Origin: Planctopirus ephydatiae
Lineage (GTDB): Bacteria > Planctomycetota > Planctomycetia > Planctomycetales > Planctomycetaceae
Assembly (NCBI RefSeq): GCF_007752345.1
Contig: NZ_CP036299.1
Location: forward strand, 1,426,001-1,490,000
DNA: 64,000 nucleotides
Direction: 5' to 3'
A program made the translations under genes and the position numbers. Below the pieces are notes generated by a model. The model saw only the letters and a list, made by a program, of their open reading frames with translations. It did no database searches and was not told the DNA's origin. Of this stretch, positions 19,555 through 28,430 are shown one piece after another; within the stretch, counting starts at the first letter, position 1, and each line of letters begins with the position of its first letter.

Positions 19555-20667
19555 TTATTCCTCGTCCTCGTCGCCTTCAGGTTCATCATCCAGCAATCCC
19601 TTCTTGGCCCGGGCAATACGGGCTTTCAATTCGCCCGGTTGATTGGATCGAACCACCACGTCGTCTTCTTCGCAGATCTGGTTCTTCCACAGATTGAAGA
19701 GCGCATCGTCCAGAAGCTGCATTCCGAACTTGCGCCCTGTCTGAATGGCTGAGTTAATACGATAAGTCTTCGCTTCACGAATCAGGTTCGCAATCGCAGG
19801 TGTCACCACGAGAAGTTCATAAGCAGCCACCACACCCTTGGGTTTTCGCGGCAACAGCGCTTGTGAAAGAATCCCGATAATCGAAGTCGAGAGCTGGGTT
19901 CGAATCTGTTCCTGCTGGTTGGTCGGAAACACGTCGATAATTCGATCCACTGTTCCCTGAGCACCCGTGGTGTGCAACGTTCCAAAAACCACGTGGCCTG
20001 TTTCGGCTGCGGTAATCGCCGAAGAAATCGTCGCCAGGTCACGCATTTCACCTACGAGAATAATGTCCGGATCCATACGCAGCGCGCGTCGGAGTGCTTC
20101 TGGAAAATCAGGGACATCGACACCGACTTCGCGCTGATTGATCGTTGCCTTTTTATGCTGATGGTAATACTCGATCGGATCTTCCAGCGTGATGATGTGC
20201 GCATCATCGTTGTCATTCAGATAGTTGATCATACTGGCCAGAGAGGTGGTCTTGCCCGAACCAGTGGGCCCGGTCACAAGAAACAAACCTCGCGGCCTGC
20301 GGATCAGATCACGAATGATCGGGGGCAATCCAAGTTGTTCAAACGAAAGAAACTCGTTGGGAATTCGCCGCAGCACCATGCCGATGTGGCCGCGCTGCTT
20401 GAACACAGCCACGCGAAATCGAGCCTTATCACCAAACGCAAATCCGAAGTCAGTTCCACCAACCTCCTGGAGCTCCTGTTGATTACGCTCGGGAGTAATA
20501 CTCTTCATCAGAGCGACTGTGTCTTCAGGCTCCAGCGATTTGGTATCCAGCCGCACCATGTGACCACTGACACGCACCACGGGAGGCTGACCAGTCGTGA
20601 TGTGCAAGTCGCTGACACGCTCGCGAACCACTGTTTCCAACAGTTTGTCGATTTGCAGAAAAGCCAT
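19555..20667 (-). CDS. pilT: PilT-type retraction ATPase
   Basis: 370 residues from the ATG MAFLQIDKLL at 20667, the typical PilT length. N-terminal PAS-like part with VSDLHITTGQPPVVRVSG, Walker A GPTGSGKTTS at 133-142, TLEDPIEYYH, Walker B ILVGEMRD, the His box GHVVFGTLHTTGA, and the C-terminal PilT signature region AYELLVVTPAIANLIRE. There is no zinc motif, as expected for PilT. The last ~20 residues are very acidic. PilT powers retraction of type IV pili. Its presence beside gspE and gspF argues that this block builds a retractable type IV pilus-like machine and not only a secretion pseudopilus. Confidence 0.92.
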   Translation of the reverse strand: MAFLQIDKLLETVVRERVSDLHITTGQPPVVRVSGHMVRLDTKSLEPEDTVALMKSITPERNQQELQEVGGTDFGFAFGDKARFRVAVFKQRGHIGMVLRRIPNEFLSFEQLGLPPIIRDLIRRPRGLFLVTGPTGSGKTTSLASMINYLNDNDDAHIITLEDPIEYYHQHKKATINQREVGVDVPDFPEALRRALRMDPDIILVGEMRDLATISSAITAAETGHVVFGTLHTTGAQGTVDRIIDVFPTNQQEQIRTQLSTSIIGILSQALLPRKPKGVVAAYELLVVTPAIANLIREAKTYRINSAIQTGRKFGMQLLDDALFNLWKNQICEEDDVVVRSNQPGELKARIARAKKGLLDDEPEGDEDEE

Positions 20668-21227
20668 GGCACCCAAGTTTCTGTCGATAGTTCACAGATC
20701 AAGAAATCGCACACGGAGAAATTACAAATTTCGGAGATCAAATGCTGTTCAATTGTCTGATCAACCACACAAATTGGTGAAACTCACTGAACCCGCTATG
20801 AGGCTTTGTTTTGCCAGAAATAATGCGGAAGTGAAATCAGTACTATGAGATCTCTCTGCCAGATTTCCGTGAATCCGTATCAGTTTTCGGTGAAGATCGA
20901 ATCAGAAGGAAAACAAGACGATCGGAATGTCGAGCAGGCGCCTGAAAAGTAAAATGAAATGAATGACTGAGAGCGACCTGAGAACCAAATCAAAATTCGG
21001 TTGCGAACAATCGATCAAATACTGTGAATAAAACGGCAACTGTATCGATGGCCCGCTGAAGACATTATTCATCGCTTCTTTGCGATCTCAAGCCATCGCA
21101 TCAAAAGCCCCTCATTTTGCATTCAAGTTCATGCGGAAGCATCAGCACGCCATCCGCAGACTCCCGCCGATCTCGATATCCCAACAAGCAAGTTTGCTGA
21201 GCTGTCAATCTCTGACCTCGCCCACGC

Positions 21228-21282
21228 GAGTGTTGCAGTATGTGTAGCACTTCCAAAGCGTGTGCTCATTTTTGCAACACTC
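21228..21282. other. Nested inverted repeat (structured RNA or operator candidate)
   Basis: A perfect 10-bp inverted repeat, GAGTGTTGCA (21228-21237) and TGCAACACTC (21273-21282), encloses a second one, AGCAC (21246-21250) and GTGCT (21262-21266). On the minus strand it would fold into a two-part hairpin of about 55 nt upstream of pilT. It is not followed by a T run, so it is not an obvious terminator. Confidence 0.45.
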
Positions 21283-21440
21283 AGAGCGTTGCATTGGATG
21301 GATGTCGGCAGGCAAATCTGTGGCAATCATTTGTTCACAGTTGACTTCAAAACTCGAACGGAGGTGTCAGTCCCCTCAGGTGCACTTGTAGGACTCCCAA
21401 ACGAATTCCAAGCCACTGGGTTCTTCTTATCACGCAGTGC

Positions 21441-21471
21441 AAAATAGGGTCGGCGCTGCTTTCGGCGCCGA
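21441..21471 (-). terminator. Candidate terminator after the GspE gene
   Basis: A 7-bp perfect stem TCGGCGC/GCGCCGA with an 8-nt loop (21450-21471). Read on the minus strand it is followed by CCCTATTTT. It lies 17 bp beyond the stop of the gene at 21488. The T tract is short and interrupted, so its strength is uncertain. Confidence 0.4.
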
Positions 21472-21487
21472 AATCTCCCCGGTTCGT

Positions 21488-23185
21488 CTAGTGGCCACTC
21501 CCCTTATCCAGCTTATAAGCCTCAAGCAGAGTTGACTTTCCGATCAATGCCTTATCGACGGCATCTTCGACAAGGGTCTTCATGCCAAACAAGCGTGCCT
21601 GTCTCCGCAGTGACTGGGAAGGTTCTCCCTTAAATGTCATTTCACGCAATGTCGAATTCATCATCATGAGCTCGAACACAGCGGCTCGGCCGCGATAACC
21701 CGATTGCTGGCAGTGATTACACCCCTTGCCTCGCATAAAGTTCGCCGACGCAACTTGTTCTGGCGTCAGAGCAAAGTGTGCAATTTCGCTGGGGTCGGGT
21801 GCATACGGCTCTTTGCACTTCGGGCACACGGTACGCACCAGTCGCTGGGCCATAATGGCCACAATCGATGACGCCACCAGGAACGGCTCGACCCCCATGT
21901 CGATCAGGCGTGTAATAGAACTGGGTGCGTCGTTCGTGTGAAGAGTACTGAAAACCAAGTGTCCAGTTAAAGAAGCCTGAATTGCCATCTGAGCAGTCTC
22001 GGCATCTCGAATTTCCCCCACCAGAATGATATTCGGAGCTTGCCGTAACATCGCACGAATAATGCGCGCAAAGTTCAATCCAATGTCGGCCTTCACTTCG
22101 ACCTGATTGATCCCGGGCAGGTAATACTCGACGGGATCTTCAGCCGTGATGATTTTCTTGTCCGGCCGGTTCATTTCGCCCAGCGCACTGTACAAAGTGG
22201 TGGTCTTCCCAGAACCGGTCGGTCCTGTCACCAGAAAGATTCCATTCGGACGTCGAATCGTGTTGTTGAACCTGCGGTAGTTTTCGTCCGACAATCCCAG
22301 GCTGCGGATCCCCACCTTAATATTGTTGCGATCGAGGATTCGCATCACGATGGCCTGGCCAAAACCAGTGGGGAGAATACTGACTCGCAGGTCAAAATCC
22401 TGGCCATTGATGCGGGTCTTGATTCGTCCGTCCTGAGGCCGGCGTTTTTCGGCAATATCCATATTTCCCATAATCTTGAAACGGGAAATCAGTGCCGAAT
22501 GCAGGCGTTTGGGGGGGCTGTCTCGTTCGACCAGCACGCCGTCGATCCGGTAGCGAACACGCACCTTGTCTTCGAAGGGCTCAATATGAATGTCGGAGGC
22601 ACGCATGTTCACTGCCTCGCTGACAATCAGATTTGCCAAACGGACAATCGGGGCATTCTCCTCGGCTGTCGTGGCAGCCGATGAGGGAATGTCCGTCGCG
22701 GTAAAATCGATGGCTGTTTCGGTGAACTCCAGCAGAATCGAATCGACAGATTCCGTTTCACTCTGGCCATAATGCCGATTAATGGCATTTTGAATCGATT
22801 CTTTGGATGCCACTGCCAGATCAATATCGCGGTTCAGCAGAAATCGGAGTTTATCAAGCACTTCATAATTCATCGGGTCGCTGATCGCGATCTTCAACCG
22901 GTCGTCGTCCATCGCCAATGGGATCACAATATTTTCGCGAGCAACCGATTCCGGAAGCAGCCCGATCACACTACTGGAGATCTCCATCCCGTCCAGACTG
23001 ACGTACTGGTAGCCAAAAGCGGCGGCCTGCCTCTGGCCTAACTCGCTGGCTCCCACATACCCCAATTTTATCAGGGCATCAGAAATCGAGATCCCCATAC
23101 TGCGGGCGAGGTCCTCTGCTTCACCAAGCTGATCCTTACTGATGAGACCATCCTTGATCAGTTTGCGAAGGTAATCATCCGCCAT
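21488..23185 (-). CDS. GspE/PilB-family assembly ATPase (second paralogue)
   Basis: 565 residues; the ATG has AGGAG seven bases upstream. The N-terminal ~150 residues have a degenerate MshEN-like pattern (YLRKLIKDGLISKDQL, DALIKLGYVGASEL) and the core is a complete PilB-type ATPase: ASDIHIEPFED, Walker A GPTGSGKTTT at 321-330, TAEDPVEYYLPG, Walker B ILVGEIRD, the [14 protein letters not shown] box, and a zinc motif CPKC plus CNHC. It is the first gene of the block in transcription order and is separated from pilT by 820 bp. Its promoter should lie in the gap above 23185. Whether it drives the same machine as the GspE at 17675 or another one cannot be told from sequence. Confidence 0.9.
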   Translation of the reverse strand: MADDYLRKLIKDGLISKDQLGEAEDLARSMGISISDALIKLGYVGASELGQRQAAAFGYQYVSLDGMEISSSVIGLLPESVARENIVIPLAMDDDRLKIAISDPMNYEVLDKLRFLLNRDIDLAVASKESIQNAINRHYGQSETESVDSILLEFTETAIDFTATDIPSSAATTAEENAPIVRLANLIVSEAVNMRASDIHIEPFEDKVRVRYRIDGVLVERDSPPKRLHSALISRFKIMGNMDIAEKRRPQDGRIKTRINGQDFDLRVSILPTGFGQAIVMRILDRNNIKVGIRSLGLSDENYRRFNNTIRRPNGIFLVTGPTGSGKTTTLYSALGEMNRPDKKIITAEDPVEYYLPGINQVEVKADIGLNFARIIRAMLRQAPNIILVGEIRDAETAQMAIQASLTGHLVFSTLHTNDAPSSITRLIDMGVEPFLVASSIVAIMAQRLVRTVCPKCKEPYAPDPSEIAHFALTPEQVASANFMRGKGCNHCQQSGYRGRAAVFELMMMNSTLREMTFKGEPSQSLRRQARLFGMKTLVEDAVDKALIGKSTLLEAYKLDKGSGH

Positions 23186-23693
23186 CGGTGGCTCCTGAGT
23201 TTTCTGAAGTCAATCGAGTTCAAAGATGCACAGAGTGTGCGTTCAATTACGGTGAATCTGCGGCTACAAAATCGTCAGTTCATGACTCCCCCAGCCACTC
23301 AAATGGCTGGCAGCAGTCCAGCGAATTTCTTGATCAGAAGGCAATATTGAGGCAGGCAACCGTGGAGCCATTGTGCAATGATGCTGATCGAGCTGCGTAG
23401 ATCGATCCGTATTGCCCAAATAGTCCCGATCATCACCTGTTACTTGGCGTGACATGAAATTTGAAAGGACGAGCTGAGAAACACCACACAACAGGTTTCT
23501 CTCTCAGCGAATTGTGGGGTTGCTCAACAAGAGAAGTCAAGGACGCAAGTGCCCATCGATTCGATGGTTACACGCAATTTTGCACACCCCCGCCCAATCG
23601 GCTCATCTCAACGGATTTTTCGGATCAGCTTTCAACGGGACTTCTCATCCTGCAGCCGGTGAGCTCTCAGCCCTTCAACTCGATCTTTGAGTG
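23186..23693. other. Intergenic region without a supported gene
   Basis: About 500 bases upstream of the GspE gene at 21488 and downstream of the small minus-strand gene at 23694. The frames here are short, lack good starts and show no recognisable motif. It should contain the promoter of the GspE gene; none is obvious by eye. Confidence 0.4.
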
Positions 23694-23912
23694 TTATTCT
23701 GGAGCACCTTGCATATCGGAGGTCAGCGCGCGGTAACTCCCCTGGTTCGGAACAGACGCTTCGGGTGGCGCACCCTGGGTTGGATCACTGTCGGCTGGAT
23801 TCATCTCAGAGGAACCTGAAGGTGACCTCAACACCCGGTTCATTGACCAGGTCATTGTCAGGATCACAATCGTCCATGCCGGAATCAGCATCGCCCACGC
23901 GGCCCATGTCAT
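23694..23912 (-). CDS. Small single-pass membrane protein
   Basis: 72 residues from an ATG at 23912 that has GAGGTG about eight bases upstream; a GTG two codons earlier is an alternative. Residues 3-24 form one transmembrane helix (WAAWAMLIPAWTIVILTMTWS), followed by a polar Ser/Pro/Gln-rich tail. It has no recognisable family. The good binding site and the position of the hydrophobic segment right after the start argue that it is real, but the short length leaves doubt. Confidence 0.5.
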   Translation of the reverse strand: MTWAAWAMLIPAWTIVILTMTWSMNRVLRSPSGSSEMNPADSDPTQGAPPEASVPNQGSYRALTSDMQGAPE

Positions 23913-24400
23913 GGTCACATCACCTCAACGGAAAATCAGAACAGCGAGAATTCAATTAGTCATTCAGCATGGTAGCTCTCACCGGTGACTTTTGACACAG
24001 ATTTCAGAATTTCACACCGCGCGAAGCACCATGCGTGTGCTCTGTCCTCTCGACATTCATTCCGAGACAACGGCGATCACTTTCCTCAATGCGATCCTTC
24101 GAGACCGGAAAACATGGCCACGAAAACCCATCATCTTTTCAGCTGCATGGCAGTCGAAATTCAAAGCCGTCGCACACTGATCAAAGTCATCAATCCACAG
24201 ACGCTCCAGCCCGGCCTGATATTCAGACCAGTTTTCGGGGATTACAGCTAAGCCTCAATTCCCACCTCGATCAAAAAATCAGGAAAATGAGTCGCCGAAA
24301 GGTACTTTTCGTAATCTGCAGAAATTCTCATGCGTATTCCTGTCTGGTGTTTGATTGAGAAGCTTTTGTCATTCCACATTTTTGGCGGGAGTGTCCATCG
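23913..24400. other. Intergenic region without a supported gene
   Basis: About 490 bases between the small minus-strand membrane protein and the plus-strand DUF4112 gene, so a divergent promoter region. Three overlapping short plus-strand frames are open here, but none has a ribosome binding site or a recognisable product. Confidence 0.4.
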
Positions 24401-24931
24401 ATGCCTTACAATTCTGTTCTGTCACAACCGGGGTTGTTGAGAGACTTCCGCACCAGAGCAGGACATGCTGTGAATCCAGCCAAACCACCACTCCATGCAC
24501 CGGTGATCCTCCCGAAAGGGCAGAAGTTGTCCTCTCTTCCAGAGGCCGATGCCGATTTTGACTCCACACAAACACTAAATTCCGTCGATCTGGATCGTCT
24601 CCTGACGATTCAAAAGTGGGCTCGTTTACTCGATGCCCGCTTCACCATACCGGGTACCAGCATTCGCTATGGCTGGGATTCCATTATTGGCTTGGTTCCG
24701 TGGGCGGGAGATTTGCTCACCGGGCTGGTCGGAGCATGGCTGGTATATCTGGCCTATCGAGTGGGTCTCCCTCGATGGCTGTTGCTGCAGATGTCGGCCA
24801 ACATTATTCTCGACTTCGCAGCCGGGAGCATTCCCGTCGTGGGTGATCTCTTCGATCTCGCGTTCAAAGCCCATATCCGCAATGCCATTCTGGTCGAGAA
24901 TTACGTCAAAGCCCAGCAAGCCGAACAGTAA
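24401..24931 (+). CDS. DUF4112 family membrane protein
   Basis: 176 residues. After a polar N-terminal ~70 residues comes the DUF4112 signature: LLDARFTIPGTSIRYGWDSIIGLVPWAGD, a hydrophobic segment (LVGAWLVYLAYRVGLPRW), ANIILDFAAGSIPVVGDLFDLAFKAHIRN. The paired GLxPxxGD and GSIPVVGDLFD motifs with two membrane segments define this family, whose function is unknown. A GGGAG site lies about ten bases before the ATG. The N-terminal extension is longer than in most members. It is followed by a possible small minus-strand gene and the GH13 gene. Confidence 0.82.
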   Translation: MPYNSVLSQPGLLRDFRTRAGHAVNPAKPPLHAPVILPKGQKLSSLPEADADFDSTQTLNSVDLDRLLTIQKWARLLDARFTIPGTSIRYGWDSIIGLVPWAGDLLTGLVGAWLVYLAYRVGLPRWLLLQMSANIILDFAAGSIPVVGDLFDLAFKAHIRNAILVENYVKAQQAEQ

Positions 24932-24960
24932 GCTGTGGCTCTCATGGATCGTGTGCGCTG

Positions 24961-25218
24961 TTAACGCGCGATCGGCAGGCGGGATGATCGTTTGGCGACC
25001 AGTTTTAGGGTTTTCCCTTTAAGGACTGTCTGATCAGCAGTCATCGCGGGATCGAGATTCTTCCCGGTCAATGTTTGGTACACGTCGTGCAGAGAATTGG
25101 GAATTGATCGTCTCCATGCGCGGTGAGGTATTGTTGTGCGAGCACCTTTTTCTTCATCCAGGTCACGGATTTCACGCAGATTTGGGGCGTGATGGTCACA
25201 AAACAATATCCCAGGCAT
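24961..25218 (-). CDS. Possible small hypothetical protein
   Basis: An 85-residue frame from an ATG at 25218 with GGGGG a few bases upstream. The C-terminus (VYQTLTGKNLDPAM, then DQTVLKGKTLKLVAKRSS) reads like a real basic protein and codon choice resembles neighbouring genes. It would be divergent from the GH13 gene with starts only 26 bp apart, which is tight, and I recognise no family. It may equally be a chance frame in a 313-bp gap. Confidence 0.35.
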   Translation of the reverse strand: MPGILFCDHHAPNLREIRDLDEEKGARTTIPHRAWRRSIPNSLHDVYQTLTGKNLDPAMTADQTVLKGKTLKLVAKRSSRLPIAR

Positions 25219-25244
25219 TTCGCCCCCTGAAAAAGAGGTTGCTG

Positions 25245-27158
25245 ATGGTTCCAGCGAACGTCTCTGTCGAAAATCGTGCATCGGTTGAAAATCAGGCTTC
25301 GAAACCATCAGAAACGACTCCTCATCAGGCAGGCATGGGAGCGATCCTTACACAACAAGGTGTGGCCTTCCGTGTCTGGGCACCTCATGCCCAGGCCGTC
25401 TCGGTGGTGGGGGATTTCAACGACTGGCGAGAGACTCAGCATCCACTTTCCCAGGAGTATCGCGAGCAGATTGAAGATCATGAACAGGCAGGTGCTACCC
25501 CAGAATCTGTCGCCAGTGGTTTCTGGTACGGTGATGTCAAAGGGCTCAGTGTCGGTGCCGAGTATCTGTACGCCTTAAAACTTGGCGAGAAGTGGGTGAC
25601 GCGCATTGACCCCTACGCGAAAGAGGTCACGAATTCCGTGGGTCACGCCGTCGTGACAGATCCTCATTTTGACTGGCAGAACGATGCCTTCGAACTGCCA
25701 CCCAGGAACGAACTTATCATTTATGAGATGCATATTGGCACCTTCGCTAAAGATGCCGGTGATGGCCAGCCGGGAACACTTTCTGCCGCAATTCGCCAGC
25801 TCGATCATCTCAAATGCATGGGTGTAAACTGCGTCGAAATCATGCCTCTAGCCGAATTCGCGGGTGATTTCTCCTGGGGTTACAATCCTGCTCACATTTT
25901 CGCCGTCGAGTCGAGTTATGGCGGCCCTAAAGCATTTAAGGAGTTCGTTCGCGAAGCTCATCAAAGAGGCATCGGGGTCATTCTTGATGTTGTCTACAAT
26001 CACTTCGGTCCGTCTGATCTGAGTCTATGGCAATTCGATGGCTGGAGTGAAAATCAACTCGGCGGTATCTACTTCTATAACGACTGGCGGGCAGAAACTC
26101 CCTGGGGCAGCACCCGCCCGGATTACGGCAGACCCGAGGTTCGACAATACATGTGTGATAATGCACTCCACTGGCTTGAAGAATTTCATTGCGATGGCCT
26201 CCGCTTCGACATGACTTTATATATCCGCAGTGTGCGTGGCGATGGCGACCCCGGCGGTGATCTCCCTGATGGGTGGTCTTTAACACAATGGATCAATTCC
26301 GAAATCCATGCACGCCATCCCCAGGCCCTGACAATCGCGGAAGATCTCCACAATAAGGACGAACTGACAGCTCCCGTCGAACGAGGTGGCGCTGCCTTCT
26401 CCGCACAGTGGGATGCCAGGTTTGTTCATCCCGTACGAGAAGTCCTGATTGAACCCGATGATGATGACCGCTCACTCGATTCCATTAAGGGGGCCATCTT
26501 TGCCACCTTCAACGGCGACGCATTTGAACGTGTCATCTATACCGAATCTCACGATGAGGTAGCAAACGGCAAAGCCCGCATCCCTTCAGAAGTCATGCCG
26601 CTCGAAACCCGCAACTGGTTTGCCCAGAAGCGCGCCACTTTAGGCCTCGCGCTGGTCATGACAACCCCCGGAATTCCGATGGTCTTTCAAGGACAGGAAT
26701 TTCTGGAAGACGGTTGGTTCCGCGACGACGTGCCACTCGACTGGGATAAAGCCATCGAACTTAAAGGCATTCTCCGGCTATTCCGGGATCTTTGCCACTT
26801 GAGAATCAATAACAAAGGCGTCTCTCGCGGATTGACGGGTTCAGGGCTTGCACTGCTATATGAAGACCACACCGCTAAAACATTAGTATTCCACCGCTGG
26901 CATACCCCAGCCCCACACGACGATATAGTAGTGATCCTCAATTTTTACCGCGAATCCCGGCAGATCGAGTTCAATTTCCCCTATGCAGCGACCTGGCAAC
27001 TGGAATTGAATTCAGACGCCAGAATTTACAGTCCAGAATTCGCCAATACGCCCTGTATCGATCAACTGAATCTGCAGGATGAAGCGACCAATCCAGCTCA
27101 CCATGTTTCGCTGGAAGTCGGCCCCTACTCGGCCTTGATCTTTTCGCGTCAAGCATAG
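25245..27158 (+). CDS. GH13 alpha-glucan branching-type enzyme
   Basis: 637 residues from the ATG at 25245, which has AGAGG just upstream; a frame open from 25071 has no such support and no domain. An N-terminal E-set/CBM48 domain (FRVWAPHAQAVSVVGDFNDW, about 37-60) precedes a GH13 barrel with YEMHIGTF, DVVYNHFGP, DGLRFDMT (nucleophile Asp322), TIAEDL (acid/base Glu366) and ESHDEV (Asp437). The E-set and SHDEV region point to GlgB, while DVVYNHFGP is closer to maltooligosyltrehalose trehalohydrolase. I call it a GlgB-like glycogen branching enzyme with moderate certainty. It stands alone, with no other glycogen gene nearby, and ends at a strong bidirectional terminator. Confidence 0.8.
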   Translation: MVPANVSVENRASVENQASKPSETTPHQAGMGAILTQQGVAFRVWAPHAQAVSVVGDFNDWRETQHPLSQEYREQIEDHEQAGATPESVASGFWYGDVKGLSVGAEYLYALKLGEKWVTRIDPYAKEVTNSVGHAVVTDPHFDWQNDAFELPPRNELIIYEMHIGTFAKDAGDGQPGTLSAAIRQLDHLKCMGVNCVEIMPLAEFAGDFSWGYNPAHIFAVESSYGGPKAFKEFVREAHQRGIGVILDVVYNHFGPSDLSLWQFDGWSENQLGGIYFYNDWRAETPWGSTRPDYGRPEVRQYMCDNALHWLEEFHCDGLRFDMTLYIRSVRGDGDPGGDLPDGWSLTQWINSEIHARHPQALTIAEDLHNKDELTAPVERGGAAFSAQWDARFVHPVREVLIEPDDDDRSLDSIKGAIFATFNGDAFERVIYTESHDEVANGKARIPSEVMPLETRNWFAQKRATLGLALVMTTPGIPMVFQGQEFLEDGWFRDDVPLDWDKAIELKGILRLFRDLCHLRINNKGVSRGLTGSGLALLYEDHTAKTLVFHRWHTPAPHDDIVVILNFYRESRQIEFNFPYAATWQLELNSDARIYSPEFANTPCIDQLNLQDEATNPAHHVSLEVGPYSALIFSRQA

Positions 27159-27204
27159 CTGGCATCAGGATTTCAGTGACTAAAGCTATTGGACTTCATC
27201 AAAT

Positions 27205-27240
27205 AAACGGGCGACTCCACCATGAGTCGCCCGTTTTACT
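27205..27240. terminator. Bidirectional intrinsic terminator
   Basis: Perfect 13-bp stem, AAACGGGCGACTC (27205-27217) and GAGTCGCCCGTTT (27224-27236), with loop CACCAT. It is followed by T on the plus side and gives a U tract on the minus strand from the AAA flank. It lies between the converging GH13 gene and the small gene at 27274 and can serve both. Confidence 0.85.
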
Positions 27241-27273
27241 GCCATAAATACTGTAATTTAAATGCGAGAACGG

Positions 27274-27522
27274 TTACCATTGGCGAAGTCGCCAGCCAAG
27301 AACGAATCCCACTCCCAGGCAGACCAATGCCGCAGTGCCAGGCTTTTCGCGGGCATAGACTTTCAGATACTCTCCCAGATCATGGAGGACTCGGGGTTCG
27401 CAGCAAGTAAAATCAGCACCGGCAGCATTTTCGACACGTATTGAAGCAAAGTCCGGTACTGATGAGGAATCGCTTGTCTGCGAGGTTGAAGACACAGGTT
27501 GTGTAGCAACTGAACTCAGCAT
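27274..27522 (-). CDS. Small C-terminally membrane-anchored protein (DUF883/ElaB-like)
   Basis: 82 residues from the ATG at 27522, which has GGAAAG seven bases upstream. A Ser/Thr-rich N-terminus is followed by LGEYLKVYAREKPGTAALVCLGVGFVLGWRL, where the REKP turn and one terminal membrane helix resemble the C-terminus of DUF883/ElaB/YqjD proteins. Such proteins are inner-membrane tail-anchored and, in enterobacteria, ribosome-associated in stationary phase. It is the last gene of a run of small membrane proteins on the minus strand. Confidence 0.65.
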   Translation of the reverse strand: MLSSVATQPVSSTSQTSDSSSVPDFASIRVENAAGADFTCCEPRVLHDLGEYLKVYAREKPGTAALVCLGVGFVLGWRLRQW

Positions 27523-27568
27523 GATATACTTTCCATCATAATAGACGCACAAACATTGCAGAGGCAAT

Positions 27569-27600
27569 TGGCCCGTTGGCCCGTTGGCCTGTTGGCCTGT
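27569..27600. repeat. Four tandem 8-bp repeats
   Basis: Four head-to-tail 8-bp units, TGGCCCGT twice and then TGGCCTGT twice, in the 140-bp gap between two small membrane-protein genes. The perfect register and the pairwise unit change suggest slippage or a variable-number repeat. No function is visible. Confidence 0.8.
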
Positions 27601-27662
27601 TCGTTCATTGGGCGATAATCAATTTCAGCCCACGCTTTGAGAAAAAACACTACGGTAGAAAG

Positions 27663-28130
27663 TTATTTATCGTCATTCTCACCCTGGTGAAGTAAATTGC
27701 GCATCCAAAGAAGATTCGCTTTCAATTCTTCCTGGTTACGGGAGAGGGGCTCTGTTGCATGTTTTAACAGCATCATCGCCCAGAGAAGAATCGTCACGGC
27801 AAAAGCAAAGCCTATCGCCGCTGTACACGCTAAACAAAACTCTCTGCTCAAACCCGATGCTCTTTCCAGCCAGGCTGAAAATGCCAGCAATCCAATTGGC
27901 AAACTTCCCAGAAGCAATCCACTGGCAAGTGTGAGCAGTCCCAGTGCCAATTGTGATCTCTTCCAGAAATCGACAATGTCGATCTGAAGCAGTTGTAATT
28001 GAAGATCTGCAAGCTTTAGGCACTCATGAATAATTATCATGAGTGTGGGTGACTGATCATTCACTCTGGCGTTTGCACGGCTGGCCGGTGTCGGTTCCCG
28101 CTCGTTCATTGTTATTTTTTCTGAATCCAT
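27663..28130 (-). CDS. YqjE-like small membrane protein
   Basis: 155 residues from the ATG at 28130, overlapping the previous gene by 19 bases; an ATG at 28109 just after that stop is an alternative. A polar N-terminus leads into an amphipathic helix (LADLQLQLLQIDIVDFWKRS) and two membrane helices (LALGLLTLASGLLLGSLPIG and ACTAAIGFAFAVTILLWAMM), then a polar tail. This layout fits the YqjE/holin-like superfamily, which usually sits next to YqjD-type genes, as here. A role in envelope stress is inferred from that neighbourhood. Confidence 0.65.
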   Translation of the reverse strand: MDSEKITMNEREPTPASRANARVNDQSPTLMIIIHECLKLADLQLQLLQIDIVDFWKRSQLALGLLTLASGLLLGSLPIGLLAFSAWLERASGLSREFCLACTAAIGFAFAVTILLWAMMLLKHATEPLSRNQEELKANLLWMRNLLHQGENDDK

Positions 28131-28324
28131 CCGCAGGTTGCCCCCAAAAGAACTGCGATCGCGAGGCTCATCACTGTATTCTGTGAGATCCAGTGGCTGG
28201 CTATATCCCAGGATGTACCAACCTCCTGTCTACTATTCTGATCAACAATGTCACCGGATTGATTGTTGCTTTCAAAACCTCTGGTGTAATGCAATCTTCT
28301 GTCCTGAATATCTGGTACTGTCAT
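28112..28324 (-). CDS. Small YqjD/ElaB-like tail-anchored protein
   Basis: 70 residues from the ATG at 28324, which has AGGA at good spacing; an ATG at 28342 has no binding site. The polar body ends in a C-terminal membrane helix, NTVMSLAIAVLLGATCGW, followed by IQKK. The N-x-x-M-S-L-A-I-A-x-L-L-G-A-T-x-G-W pattern is that of ElaB/YqjD/DUF883 anchors. It overlaps the start of the YqjE-like gene, so the two are probably co-translated. Confidence 0.65.
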   Translation of the reverse strand: MTVPDIQDRRLHYTRGFESNNQSGDIVDQNSRQEVGTSWDIASHWISQNTVMSLAIAVLLGATCGWIQKK

Positions 28325-28430
28325 TATCGTCCTATGCCCCATCAGAGTGTTGAAAGCGAGATCAATGTGTCAGGTATGATGAGTTAATAGAAATACTTAT
28401 TCACAAACTGTCAGTCATCTGGGTCTCTTT

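Larger units (their letters stand above)
20668..21487. other. Long intergenic region upstream of pilT
   Basis: 820 bases between the end of one GspE gene and the pilT start, both on the minus strand. Open frames are short and have no supported start. It contains a candidate terminator for the upstream gene at about 21441-21471 and a nested inverted repeat at 21228-21282, both listed separately. The promoter of the pilT-gspE-gspF operon most likely lies here. The length is unusual for this otherwise compact block. Confidence 0.5.
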
